From Gnetum montanum (Eukaryota; Streptophyta; Gnetopsida; Gnetales; Gnetaceae), in the NCBI GenBank assembly GCA_015680685.1, contig MNCI01030540.1, positions 197,203 to 261,202 on the forward strand: 64,000 nt of DNA, given 5' to 3'. The notes beneath the pieces were generated by a model. The model was given only the letters and a program-made list of their open reading frames with translations, made no database searches and was not told where the DNA came from. The position numbers and the translations under genes are program-made. This document shows positions 35,880-46,457 of this stretch, in pieces (position 1 is the stretch's first letter; every line of letters begins with the position of its first letter).

Positions 35880-36687
35880 TGATGAGCCACGATATCGTGT
35901 CATCCCTCACGATATCGTGTACGCGATATCACAACCCGTCAAAAATTCTATAAATAAGAGGCGGCCTTCCCTTGTTTCTCCATCTAGAGTTAGACCCTTA
36001 GCTAAATTCTTGTAGTTTTGCCATTCTAAAGTTAGAATAATTTCCATGTGCCCGCAGTAGGAGTCTCAAAGTGAACGGATCTTTATTCAAGCAATTTTTA
36101 CCTAAGCACACATTGTGTCCAGCAATAAAGATGAACTTTCTGATAAACCTTGCAACATATGGACTAAGCTAAATAGGATTTAATTACTATTAAATGTTTA
36201 AATGCTTTCCTAGATAATTAATCTCTCTTCACCATTATCTCCTAGTAATGCAAAATGAGTATGACTTGATCACGAGCATTTAAGTGTGACTACTTGGTAG
36301 CCCAGTAGCGTACCTAGGTCATGCACTTGGTAATCCCAGTGGTAGTCGTGCACGAAGTTTAGGATGTGTATGGATGATCGAGGAACTGATGCTCATCGCA
36401 CTTAGGCTAGCCTAGATTCTCTCTTACCCTTTATCTCTTAACTTAGTTAATATTATCTTCCATTGCCTTCAGGAGTAGCATTAGGTTAGAAATCATATCA
36501 TACACCTCACTCTGGACTAAACCATATGTGACAAAGCTAATACTAGTCCAGGTGGGAAGACAACGAACTAAGACCTAAGGCTAACTATCTAGATGCCACA
36601 ACTAGCCCGTTTGCGGAGTTCAACCAGATCGCGTGTGTAACGGTCGTATTCATATGGTTGAGTGTAGGGTTACCTCGCCACTCATCA
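35880..36687 (+). repeat. Element A 3' LTR
   Basis: 808 bp. U3 carries two exact copies of the 12 bp palindrome CACGATATCGTG at 35888-35899 and 35908-35919, 20 bp apart, and a third partial CGCGATATC. TATAAATA lies at 35949-35956. AATAAA lies near 36124. It ends CTCATCA at 36687. Confidence 0.9.
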
Positions 36688-36692
36688 ATAAC

Positions 36693-38540
36693 TGATGAAA
36701 TAAACATTCTGTTGATGCACATTAACAAAGTTGTTAATTTCCACAACAACATCCATAAGAGTTTTGCATTGATTCATAATAAAGTTTAGATGTACTATCA
36801 TTGTCTTTCTCATTGTTAAATCTCTAACCTTTGTTACCAAGTTCTTCCTCCATGCCCTCCAAACATGCTAAATGCGTAGAAAAATACAACAACCAAATAC
36901 AAACCTAAATATTTTTAAAAATGTTGCATATTCAATTATGATATCTCAATATTTTAAACTTAACTTTAAAATTACACAATAAATTTTAGTGTTTTAACTA
37001 TTACCTTACTACATTCATTTTAGCTTTGGAATCATCTAGCATGAAAACATTTACTATCCATCATGGCTCTCAACACTTGCATCTTCTCATCAATTCAAAA
37101 GCCAAGTTGTGATATCCCTTTTTGTACACCTAGAGGAGATCACCCATGCTACAGGTAATCCATTGTAGTATGAATCAAAAGCCATTACTGTGTGAAGATG
37201 GAGTTTTTTAGAAAAAAACCATTTATATTAGAAAAATAAGCCAGTTGCAATACAAAATTTTCTTGATATATGGTTTCTAATGAATACCCAGAATTCTACG
37301 TACTCCATATTTGTTAGTGTTGAAGGTTGAATCGATAGCAAGAATGTTGTTTTGAGATAGACCTATCATCTTTTTTAGCATCTATGGCAATTGCAACCTG
37401 ATGATTATTGGGATAGACTATTCAATATTTTCTTCTTGATAGTAAAAGAAAAAATATATGATGCTTTTGTACCATAGGCATGTACTAATTCTATCATGCT
37501 CACTTTTTTTGTATTCTAATGTAACATCTTTGCAAATATCATGAATGTCATTTTTCAAAAGAAGCATGTCTCTTTTCCATGATACCTTGAATTCTTGTCT
37601 TTTATTGAATAGATCCTCAATATATCTCTCATAAATCATATCTACTAGAAATCCTTCATTCCATAATGACACTATCTTTTGATGTATCTCAGAGGAATAT
37701 GTATTGACTAGGCATCTCTTTCATCTGACATGGAACCAAGTAAGCCATGACAATAAGCTCCCGACATGTCAACATGATTCATTTCTTTATATATAATGCA
37801 TGCAACATGGTCAACACCATGCATAACACAAACTATGAAATTACATTGACAACTAGTCTTGTTTCTTTTTCTTCCTTCCTTAGGGGTCACCCCCTACAGT
37901 AACATTCCAACCATATAACAATGATAATTAATTCATGTATATCCATGGATGTTAGATAATACTTTAATAATATGCATTAATCAAAATATTTAATAAACAT
38001 TGTTGAGGACATCAGAAATACAAGAAAACCTATCATGTACAACAAGTATAGTGGTTTGATCCAGAGTGAGTTTTTTTCCCATTTCTATTGGTTTTTATTC
38101 TTATAGAAAAATCCACAAGGAAACATTTTATTTCTATGTTTCGCTTGCAATAAAATTGTCCACTCTTTCTTTGTATATCCAAGTAAAGAAAATGTCATAA
38201 AAGTAGGACTATCTTATTTCATTTTTTGAAAAAAGGCCAATCGGTGGATCTTATATTTCTTATTGTCATGTTGTTTCCTAGAAAATAGCATGCTCTTGAC
38301 TTCTTTACATCTATCAGAAAATTTTTTTGGTCACTAACTCAAACTACAATTCCACAATCTACAAACCATGTAATTGACAAACACAACTTGCAAAGTAAAA
38401 TCAACATCCATACATACCTCAAAAATCAACATGAACCTGATTTGTGATACTTCTCTTATATTAGCTACAATGCTTCGAAATAAAACTTGGTTTCCTTGTT
38501 TAAGTTTGTTTGTCAAATATAAAATATTTTTCAAGCAGGT
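36693..38540 (-). pseudogene. MULE transposase relic copy 2, N-terminal and central part
   Basis: It continues the gene split by element A. 37890-37708 contains KRNKTSCQCNFIVCVMHG and 37672-37418 contains DMIYERYIEDLFNKR, both matching copy 1. Stops and shifts are different from copy 1, so the two decayed independently after duplication. Copy 2 also has extra sequence around 38210-38280 that copy 1 lacks. Confidence 0.6.
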
Positions 38541-38559
38541 GTGAACTGTTGCATCATGT

Positions 38560-40165
38560 AACCTCTTACAAATTAAAGAGAAAATTATGATTTAATGCAA
38601 CTTGTAGTACCCTTGTAGGAACATCCGATGATCTACACTTACTTGCAAATTGCAGCTTCCGATGAACAAATGCACTTTTGGCAGGGTTTCCAAAAGCCTA
38701 CCAGCTATTAGAAGCATGCATTCACTCTTGCAGTGATGCTTTCAATGGCCTATAAAACTTCTAGAAATATTTATCGAACACTGCAAGGGACTACTAATAG
38801 CAATGCCCTTGCAGGTTCATCCAAAAACCATTATGCTTCTAGTGACGTGAAAGTACTTGCAAATCATAACTTCTAGTATACAAACGCATATCCATCGAAC
38901 ATTTTCAAAGACTACGAGGGGCTCTAGCAACCAACTTGCAAGGGCTTCCACAAGCCTATGTGCTATTGGAAACATGCATTCACTCTTGCATTGATGCTTT
39001 TAGTGGCATGTAAGACTTCTAACAATATTTTACCAAATACTGCGAGGGACTTCTAGTAATAGTTCCCTTGCAAAAATGCTTGGAAAGCGTTATGATTCCG
39101 ATGACTTAAAAGTACTTGTAAATTGTAGCTTCTGATGCATAAACGTGTTTTTTCCAAACATTTCCAAAGACTACGAGGGAGTGCGTCTAGTAGCCAACTT
39201 GCAAGGGCTTCCAGAAGCCTATGTGTTATCAGAAACATGCATTCACTCTTGCATTGATGCTTCTAGTGGCCCGTAAAGCTTCCAACAATATTTACCAGAC
39301 ACTGTAAGAGATTGGTAATAGAAATACCCTTGTAGGATTGTTCAGAAAGCGTTATACTTCCAATGACCTAAAAGTACTCGTAAATCATAATTTCTAGTGC
39401 ACATATGCATTTTCAGTGAACATTTCTAAAGGCTACAAAGAGATGCGTCTAGCAGCCAACCCATAGGAGATTCTGAAAACCTATGTGCTACCAGAAACAC
39501 GCATTCACTCTTGCATGGATGCTTCCAGTGTTATTGACAATATTTTACTAACCACTACGAGGGATTACTAGTAGCAATTCCCATGCAAAAATGTTCAAAA
39601 AGCATTTTGCTTCCGATGATTTGCAGTTACTTGCAAATCACAGCTTCTAGTGCACTGATGTATGTTTTGTCAAACATTTTCAAGGATTGCAAGGGGGTGC
39701 ATCTTGTAACCAACTCGCAAATGCTTCTAGAAGCATACAAGTAACTAGAAGCACACATTGACTCTTTCATGGATGCTTCCAATGGCCCACAAAACTTCCA
39801 ACAATATTCATTGAACACTGGGAGGGACTACTAGTAGTAGTGCCCTTGTAGGAATATCTAAAAAGCATTATGCTTTTGATGACTTGCAAGTACTTGCAAA
39901 TTGCAGCATTTAGTGCACAAACGCATTTTTGCCAAACATTTCCAAAGCTTGCGATGGGTGCATCTAGCATCCTACCCATAGGTGCTTCCAAAAGTCTACA
40001 AGCAACCAAAAGCACTCATTAACTCTTGCATGGATGGTTCTGATGGCTAGTAAAGCTTTTTGCAATATTTTTGTTGAACACTACAAGGGACTACGAATAG
40101 CAATGCCGTTGTAGGAAGGTCTGGAAAGCATTATGCTTTTGGTAATCTAGAGGGGCTTTTCAAAG
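38560..40165. repeat. Tandem array of about 259 bp units, block 2 (six units)
   Basis: The anchor CATTCACTCTT or a variant occurs at 38719, 38977, 39240, 39502, 39757 and 40017, spacing 255-263 bp. The unit number and order of unit-specific features match block 1, so the array was copied as a whole and has not been expanded or shrunk since. Confidence 0.85.
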
Positions 40166-40196
40166 CCTACATTTACTGTGGGCTTACTACTTCCAA

Positions 40197-40258
40197 TGCA
40201 TCTTGGGGTTTTCATTCTTATTTTCCATGCATCTTGGGGTTTTCATTCTTATTTTCCA
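40197..40258. repeat. Exact 31 bp tandem duplication
   Basis: The 31 bp at 40197-40227 (starting TGCATCTTGGGG) are repeated without change at 40228-40258. Block 1 has a single diverged copy near 30149-30180, so the duplication arose after the blocks separated and is recent. Confidence 0.85.
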
Positions 40259-40438
40259 TGTACTATGACCGACCATGAAAGACATCCTTCTCATAATTCA
40301 TGGTACGGGATGTTAATATGTGTGCGATGAAATACCTATGATGGTATAATGAACATTATGCATACCATCATGCTTTCATCTTTGCATCTTTACATACATA
40401 ATGTTGATGGATGGCCACCAACGATAGCATAGATTCCT

Positions 40439-40714
40439 TTATATCCGAAAGAGAACAGACGTAACTACTGCTATCGTCTGCAGTAGGCTGTAATTTCCCC
40501 ACATCGTCCTGCAATACTTGTGGTATGCCACCCTGATTTCCTCCACTGTTTCCGCACGATCTCTGCTCCGACTCAGAGATATGGCTGGGGTCATACTCTC
40601 AATCACGAAACTGTTGTTGCCATTGTTAACCACTGGTGGTGTTGCTGCTGCTGCGGCAACAGGAGACGATTGAGCAGCAACAGGCGCAGGCACCACAGTT
40701 GCTGGATGCGCCAT
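40439..40714 (-). pseudogene. 2-oxoglutarate dioxygenase N-terminal fragment
   Basis: From ATG 40714 an alanine/proline-rich leader of about 40 residues leads into TPAISLSRSRDRAETVEEIR, which matches PVISLRGDRSRIVEEIR of the dioxygenase at 630-1786. After VAYHK there is an insertion of about five residues before WGNYSLLQTI, and then similarity stops where the duplicated repeat block begins near 40430. DIOX_N is incomplete, and the whole catalytic domain (HxD, distal His, RxS) is missing. It is a truncated paralogue, not a working enzyme, although its start region and TATA box look intact. Confidence 0.65.
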
Positions 40715-40765
40715 TGTTGATATTCTTCAATAATCGTGCTTCTTGCAGGTTACTGCATACCGTAT

Positions 40766-40771
40766 TTTATA
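40766..40771 (-). promoter_or_regulatory. TATA box of the truncated dioxygenase paralogue
   Basis: In gene orientation it reads CTATAAAATAC, with TATAAA at 40771-40766, 52 bp before the ATG at 40714. That spacing fits a short 5' leader. It is better preserved than the TATA-like site of the intact gene. Confidence 0.5.
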
Positions 40772-40779
40772 GGTGGAAT

Positions 40780-41546
40780 GGAAATAGAAGAATTGAATTG
40801 TAAAAGATGACGCTTCCTCATTGCCAAGGACAGGCCCTCATTGCCCATGGGACCGTGAACATTTAAGGTCTCTGTGACATCACAATAACTGTCATTTTTC
40901 TTCTAGACTCTCCTTGCTCATGGATCTATGAGCATTTAAGGGATTGTTGATACAGGTAGGTAACGTCCTGGTTACAGGGTGACTAGGTACGTAAGGTCAT
41001 GGTAGAACTTTATGCGGGTTTTGGGTAAAATCTGTTGTATCTTTAACGCAAATTCAAAAATCTTGGCTATTCCTCCTAAGTCCCTGTACCATCTTGACCG
41101 GGAATGGAAGGCTGGATTATGAGCATCAAAAATGACCATGTCACTTGGCATGCAAAGTTCATGTGTGGTGCTTTGTGTGTATGCATGCATGCCTTTGTTT
41201 CCATGTCTATCGTTATCATCCATGGTACAAGTAGGTGATACTATGTTGCACTGTTTAACAAGGTTGGGATGTTTTAAGGATCACAATAAATTGGTAAGTC
41301 AAAATAACCCAAATGTAATAGTCAGAAAAATTACATTCAAAACTATTCTTTTCTTTTTAAAATTAAGATTTCTTATAGAAGTTGTTGTGTCAACTCAACT
41401 TGGCTTGCAAAAATTTGGATTTAGCTATTAGTCATGGAATTCATTTAAGGGTGTTGGTAAAGAGATTGTGGGTTCAATTTTTGCCTCGGCTTTAAGTTGT
41501 GGTAGTAGTGGAATAGCATTGTGCTAATAGTGGGGGGCATTGGAAC
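40780..41546. other. Upstream flank of the truncated paralogue
   Basis: No convincing gene. The open frames at 41132-41431 (plus) and 41223-40972 (minus) overlap each other and have no recognisable domain. Confidence 0.4.
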
Positions 41547-41675
41547 TTGAAATAAGTGAAACATAGGTACACTCCAAAATTTATAAAGTTTATAATTAAG
41601 TGCTACCTAGTAGAATCTAACCTCTAACCTAGAGTTACTAGGCCAAGACCCATACCACTAGGCCTTATGCTAACA
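41547..41675 (-). repeat. SINE-like repeat with tRNA-type promoter boxes, copy 2
   Basis: On the minus strand AGGCCTAGTGG (41665-41655) fits the RNA polymerase III box A with one mismatch, and GGTTAGATTCT (41622-41612) fits box B with two mismatches. The boxes are 32 bases apart, a normal tRNA spacing. The body of about 125 bp aligns with 210-340, and both copies end in the same CCTATGTTTCACTT stretch. This supports a tRNA-derived SINE family. Confidence 0.6.
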
Positions 41676-43095
41676 ATGACTATTGTTTAGTGGGTCACAT
41701 TTGAAGAAAAAGTTTTATTTTTCTTATATATTACTTTCATACATTTTATACAGAGAATGAAAACAAAATAATTTTAATGGAGATATAATAAAAAATGAAT
41801 ATTGATAGTAATAAATCCTAAAAATTTATTATGCGAACCTCAAAAATAATGAACTACTACTGTAAATGTACTATAACTTTATAGCTATAAACAGAGAAAA
41901 GATAATAAAAATATGAAAATTATACAGCTGTGCCAATTCAATTAGTTGGCTTTCCAAAAGTACAAAGCTCGGTGAATACTTTTGAGCATCTATTCATTGA
42001 TTCACATCACCAAGTTGCATAGAACTATAAATGTTGACTATCAATCACAAGGGGTTATCATTAGTGTTCTCTTGATAGGGGTTGACAGAGGTGAGACAAT
42101 ATTGTTTCTTTCAAGTACCCCTAAGAAAGGTCAACGACACAAATAATTTGTTTTCCTTCAAGCGATGTTGCTATTGCTATTGCAGTAGTGGGAAATTTTT
42201 TTACAAAAATCCCATACATAACCTCCAATTTGTGTGACTGCAAATAGATTTAAAAATTGTTAAAATGTGTATCATGGTAACTAGCAATTTGTTATATTAT
42301 TGGCCCAACATAAAATATACAAATACATAAAACACATAGAATGTATAGTTAAGTAGCTGCATTACAAACTTTTCAACGTACAAAAAATATGTGTGATCAC
42401 TGTTAATTACACACAAATGCACAATTAGCACACCTTCATGTGCATGTACCATGATATAATTTTTTTAACATATGAAATTGACAAACTGCTTAGAAAAATA
42501 AGTCATTTATATTCCCCTAAATACATAACAATATCACATACATCAATTATATCCTTTTTTTTTGTTCCTAGAACACATTTACCTTACTGTGTGGATAGGG
42601 TTCGGCTACCAACCGAACTCCCTTGCCTACTAATAATAATAATACACAAAAAATTCAAGCATACGTGAAAATGGGAAAATGTGAAAAAACATTCATGACT
42701 ATTTAACGACTAGAGAAAGTATGTTCTTCAGTGCTGACCCGGTGCGAGCTCAAGTCACGGATCTGAAGTATATTCTTATTCCTAGACCATGGCTTTGTAT
42801 TTGCTTTCATGCAGCATGTTAATCCTATATTATGCCTGTACGCATGATGCGAATGCCAAATCTGGAGCATGAACATGCAGCGCTTTTAGCATCATGCTGG
42901 ATCTCTGGCCATCCAAATAGTGTAGCATTACTTGCACAACGCAGAGTCCTAGAGCCATAGATTTACGTAACTTGTCACTTTATCCAACATACAAGAAAAT
43001 AATCAAGATCCAAGTATATACCACGTATGTGCCCAAATTCAAAAAATATGCGGTCCAATGATTTTTGTTTTCCAATGATGCTTGTTTTGAAAAAG
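41676..43095. other. Intergenic DNA
   Basis: AT-rich to about 42690, then more mixed composition to 43095. No gene, repeat family or RNA is recognised. The open frame 42438-42668 has no recognisable content. Confidence 0.45.
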
Positions 43096-43555
43096 ATTGT
43101 TGTGGTGCCCAGTGATTGACATGGACAAAGATGCACCACGGTATAAGGAGTCATTGACATGGACAAACATGGACCACGGTATAATGAGTCATGACATGTA
43201 CACACCTGGATCACAATTTACAATTTAATTATGTTTCAGAAGTTTGTCCCATTGACATGGACAAACCACGTGTTTCAATAAAGTCCCCATTGACATGGGC
43301 AAAGATGAACCACGGTTTAACGAGTCATGACATGCCCAGTGATTGACATGGACAAAGATGGATCACGGTATAATGAGTCATGACATGTGCACAACTGGAT
43401 CACAATTTAATTATGTATTTTGACACCCCACAATTTAATTATGTTTGAGAATTTGCCCCATGTTTCAATAAAGTCCCCATGTAACTTTTGTTTCAGAACT
43501 TTGCCCCGTGTTTCAATTAAGTCCCCATTTAATTTTGTTTCAGAACTCTGCCCAT
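43096..43555. repeat. Complex short direct-repeat cluster
   Basis: TGACATGGACAAA-type words occur at about 43117, 43155, 43254, 43292 and 43346, often followed by ACCACGGTATAATGAGTC and ATGACATG. A second word, GTTTCAATAAAGTCCCCAT, occurs near 43270, 43463 and, diverged, 43512. The larger unit (43105-43270) is partly repeated at 43335-43480. Confidence 0.75.
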
Positions 43556-44249
43556 CGTGACACACCACGTACAATGTGTGTTAGGGTAGCAAAGCCGTGG
43601 CAAAAATAATTGCCACGTTGAGGGTGCGTCGCTAGTCTCGTCGGTACCATTACGGACGGAATTGTGGTGTTAAAATTGGTTTAGCATCTTTGGCATATTA
43701 AATGCTACCATACTTTGCCCGCATAAATTTGATGGTCGTCATTTATGCACGATAGGACATCTTGGGACATAATTTATGGTCCACATGCATGGTATCATGT
43801 AACTTACCGTGAACCTATACCATGACATTTTTATGTATGGGTATTAGCAGTGTAGGAGAATATGAATTAAAAAATAAAAATAAAAACATTGGGTTCCAAG
43901 GCAAAGGCGTCGATGCTTGACTTTTTGATGGTATGCTTTTCCCCCTCCTTGGCATTTTGCTCAATCGTTTCCCATTCTCATTGTTTTTTTTTTTTTTGTT
44001 TTTAGCAAATGTTTTAAGAAAGGTTTTTTTCTCTCCCTTTTACGGGTAATTTTAAAAATTGATCTATTTTATTTTACTTAATAATTTTTCAATTTTTTAA
44101 TAGGTACATTTTAAATTTTACCTGATTAGTTTTGCATCGAAGGAATTGAGAGTCACAGGACAGCAAAGGAAAGCAAAGTTTTGATAATAATACTATTAAA
44201 AAGATTTCAACAACATAAACATGATAATTAAGGTTTCAATTCAGATTCA
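43556..44249. other. Spacer with a small perfect hairpin
   Basis: CGTGGCAA (43596-43603) and TTGCCACG (43610-43617) form a perfect 8 bp stem. The stretch 43620-43850 is less AT-rich than its surroundings but has no recognised gene. 43860-44200 is A/T-rich. Confidence 0.4.
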
Positions 44250-45140
44250 TGACTTAATATATGAGAATGGAAATTTTTCTAACTCTGGAAGGTAAAGCTA
44301 GCATTAATGTTAATGTAGCATTAGTATCAACCCTCAACTATCCTATTTGTGTCACCTCCATCAAAATTACTTCTCACCCCTTGATTCAACTTCGTGAGAC
44401 CCCGAATGACTCATCTACGATAGTCTTAGCATGCTAGACATCAGATTTTGAAACCTTGGCAAGTTGAGCATGGGACTTAGAGATGAAAATTTTTCTAAGT
44501 CTAGGAGTTGATGCCAATGTAAGTGTCAGCATTAGCTCCCACAAAATCATGCACTACTCCATAACATTTCTCACCTACATTTCAGCTTCTATCTTGAACC
44601 CTTGGACTCTCCAATGATTGGTCGACATCCTTTTCAATGCTCCAAAGGTCATTTCTAGTAGGTTTAAAGGCAATCTTAATAGTTAGGAGTAAAAAATTTT
44701 TTAATTGTTGTAGGTGATGCTGATGTTGATGTCAGCTTTCGTGTTAGTATCACCATTCTTGCATCATCATTACCTCAAGTTGTCAAGTTCAACATTCAAT
44801 AACATTCCCTTAGCCTGCAAGCATCTTGGCATCCTGCTCATTTGGGCATTAGAGTAGACATCCTAGAGGCTTAAGATAACATATTGGAAAAACATTGAAA
44901 ATTTTTCTAAGCCCCTAGCTAACGCTGATGTGATGTTAGTGATAGCATCAATGTCAGCACTCTTGGAACTTGCATCTTGAGACCATTAACCTATACACTT
45001 TACATTCAACATCATCTCCTAGATTCTTGAACTCCTCGACATCGTCATGGCATAATTTGACAACAGCTCGAGCGTTAAAAGGGATCATGGAGGCTTGAAC
45101 TTTTAATTGGAAAAAAATTGAAAAATAATTCTAACTTCTA
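44250..45140. repeat. Tandem array of about 213 bp units (four to five units)
   Basis: The anchor AAATTTTTCTAA and variants occur near 44271, 44487, 44694, 44898 and 45122, spacing 205-224 bp. Each is followed by GATG...GTCAGCATTAGCATCA-like and CTTGCATC words. A related segment (GTTAGAATTTTTTCTAGC near 57330) lies on the far side of element B, so B seems to have inserted into or beside this array. Confidence 0.75.
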
Positions 45141-45479
45141 ACCTTTTGTGAAACTTGCATAACTTAATTTTCTAAGTCAACCTTGCCAAGAACAAACTCC
45201 AAATAAACTCTAAGTTGACTTCACTTAACTATGAGGTCAAATTTGTAGACCTAATCATATAAATAAGGGATTAAAATCCAAATTTGAGACAAGTTTCTTG
45301 AGATCTAAAGCACTTTTCAAAATTTTAAGAGATCAAAAGCATGAGCATCAGGCAACCTAACATCTCTTGTATGCTTCACGACCATTGTAAGCTTAGTTTA
45401 ACATTTAAGTCTCTACAAGCCTAAGAACTAATGTTGAGGCAATGTGAGCATCAATTAAGCAATTCTTGTGTTAGCTTTT

Positions 45480-46309
45480 TGATGAGTTGTGTTGTTGGGT
45501 CATGTCGATGGGATGCCATTGATGGGATCTCATCAACTTGGGGTTTGCTGCATTAATGTGTACCCATTGATGTGGCTCCTTTTTTTTGCTTATAAATGTG
45601 CACCTACCCATCGCATTTATGGCAATCTTTCCTTAGTTGTAGTGAAGCTCTTCTAGTTTTTTCCATTGAAAGTTAGAATATTTTCTAAGTGCTCATAGTA
45701 GGAGTCAAAGAAGTGTATAGATCTTTATTTCTAAGCACCTCAATGTGAATAACAATAAAGATGAGCTTTTTTGATCAAACATTGCAACACTTAAAATAGA
45801 TTAATTATTTCCTTATGCATTTAATATTTATGCAATTCACTTTAATGTTTCTAAGTAATTAATCATTATCAATTAAATAGCAAACATAAGTACAACCACT
45901 TTGACCATACGTTTAACGCTTGGTAATCCTAGTAATGCTTAATGCTTAGTAACCTAGTGGTGCTATAATGTGTTTAGGATGTGTACGAAAAGTGGGAACA
46001 GATGCTTATGTTAGGATTAGTTAAATATAAGCTAGTATTAGATTAATTTAGCATTTAAATACTTTATTCTTATTCTTAGATGACTTGAACCATAAAAGAT
46101 AAAATGATAAAAATTATATGCCTCTGTTACACTTAACCATACACTTGTAGCTTACAAGTGGAACTAAGAAGACAATGATTGTGATGGTTAGATTCACCTC
46201 CTAGAACCTAGTGTAGTTAGAGAGCTAAAGTCTATGGAATTTGACCAAATTTCTTAGTGAATGCTAGTGATTTGTATGGTTGGACATAGGGTATACTCAC
46301 TACTCATCA
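45480..46309 (+). repeat. Element B 5' LTR
   Basis: 830 bp. U3 holds GTCGATGGGATGCCATTGATG-type near-palindromic words (about 45507-45535). TATAAATG lies at 45591-45598 and AATAAA at 45754-45759. Confidence 0.9.
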
Positions 46310-46310
46310 T

Positions 46311-46328
46311 TGGTGTTATTTTTGGGGA
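46311..46328 (+). promoter_or_regulatory. Primer binding site, decayed tRNA-Asp type (element B)
   Basis: TGGTGTTATTTTTGGGGA lies one base after the LTR. It differs from TGGCGCCGTTGCCGGGGA at seven positions, six of them transitions, in line with cytosine deamination. Confidence 0.6.
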
Positions 46329-46457
46329 CTTTAGTTAGTTATGTATGCTACCTAGGACTTAGTGAAGTTATTCAAAATTTTTGTAATGAACCTTAAAGTC
46401 ACAATCATTAAAGATAATAATAATATTTAAACCACACTATTTTTCTTTCCAACTAAA

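Larger units (their letters stand above)
30791..36687 (+). mobile_element. Element A: non-autonomous Athila-like retrotransposon inserted in the MULE relic
   Basis: 5897 bp. The LTRs (30791-31585 and 35880-36687) start TGATGAGCC and end CTCATCA. The target duplication is GTAAC (30786-30790) and ATAAC (36688-36692), one mismatch; the empty site is visible in block 1 as GGTAACTGATGAAAT near 26627. The tRNA-Asp type primer site and gag are present, and the polypurine tract is TCATGGGGGTA before the 3' LTR. No reverse transcriptase, RNase H, integrase or post-integrase ORF is found: gag is followed directly by the post-pol non-coding block. It would need pol proteins from a related element to move. 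Confidence 0.9.
30361..40430. repeat. Tandem segmental duplication, block 2 (split by element A)
   Basis: Without the 5.9 kb insertion this block is about 4.2 kb, close to block 1. It begins at the homologue of position 26206 and ends against the dioxygenase fragment near 40430. It contains its own MULE relic and a six-unit array in register with block 1. Confidence 0.8.

Noticed and set aside
38560-40165. Repeated Leu/Ala-rich peptides on the minus strand of the 259 bp array
   Set aside because: Frames are not kept from unit to unit and stops differ, so the array is not a repeat protein gene.
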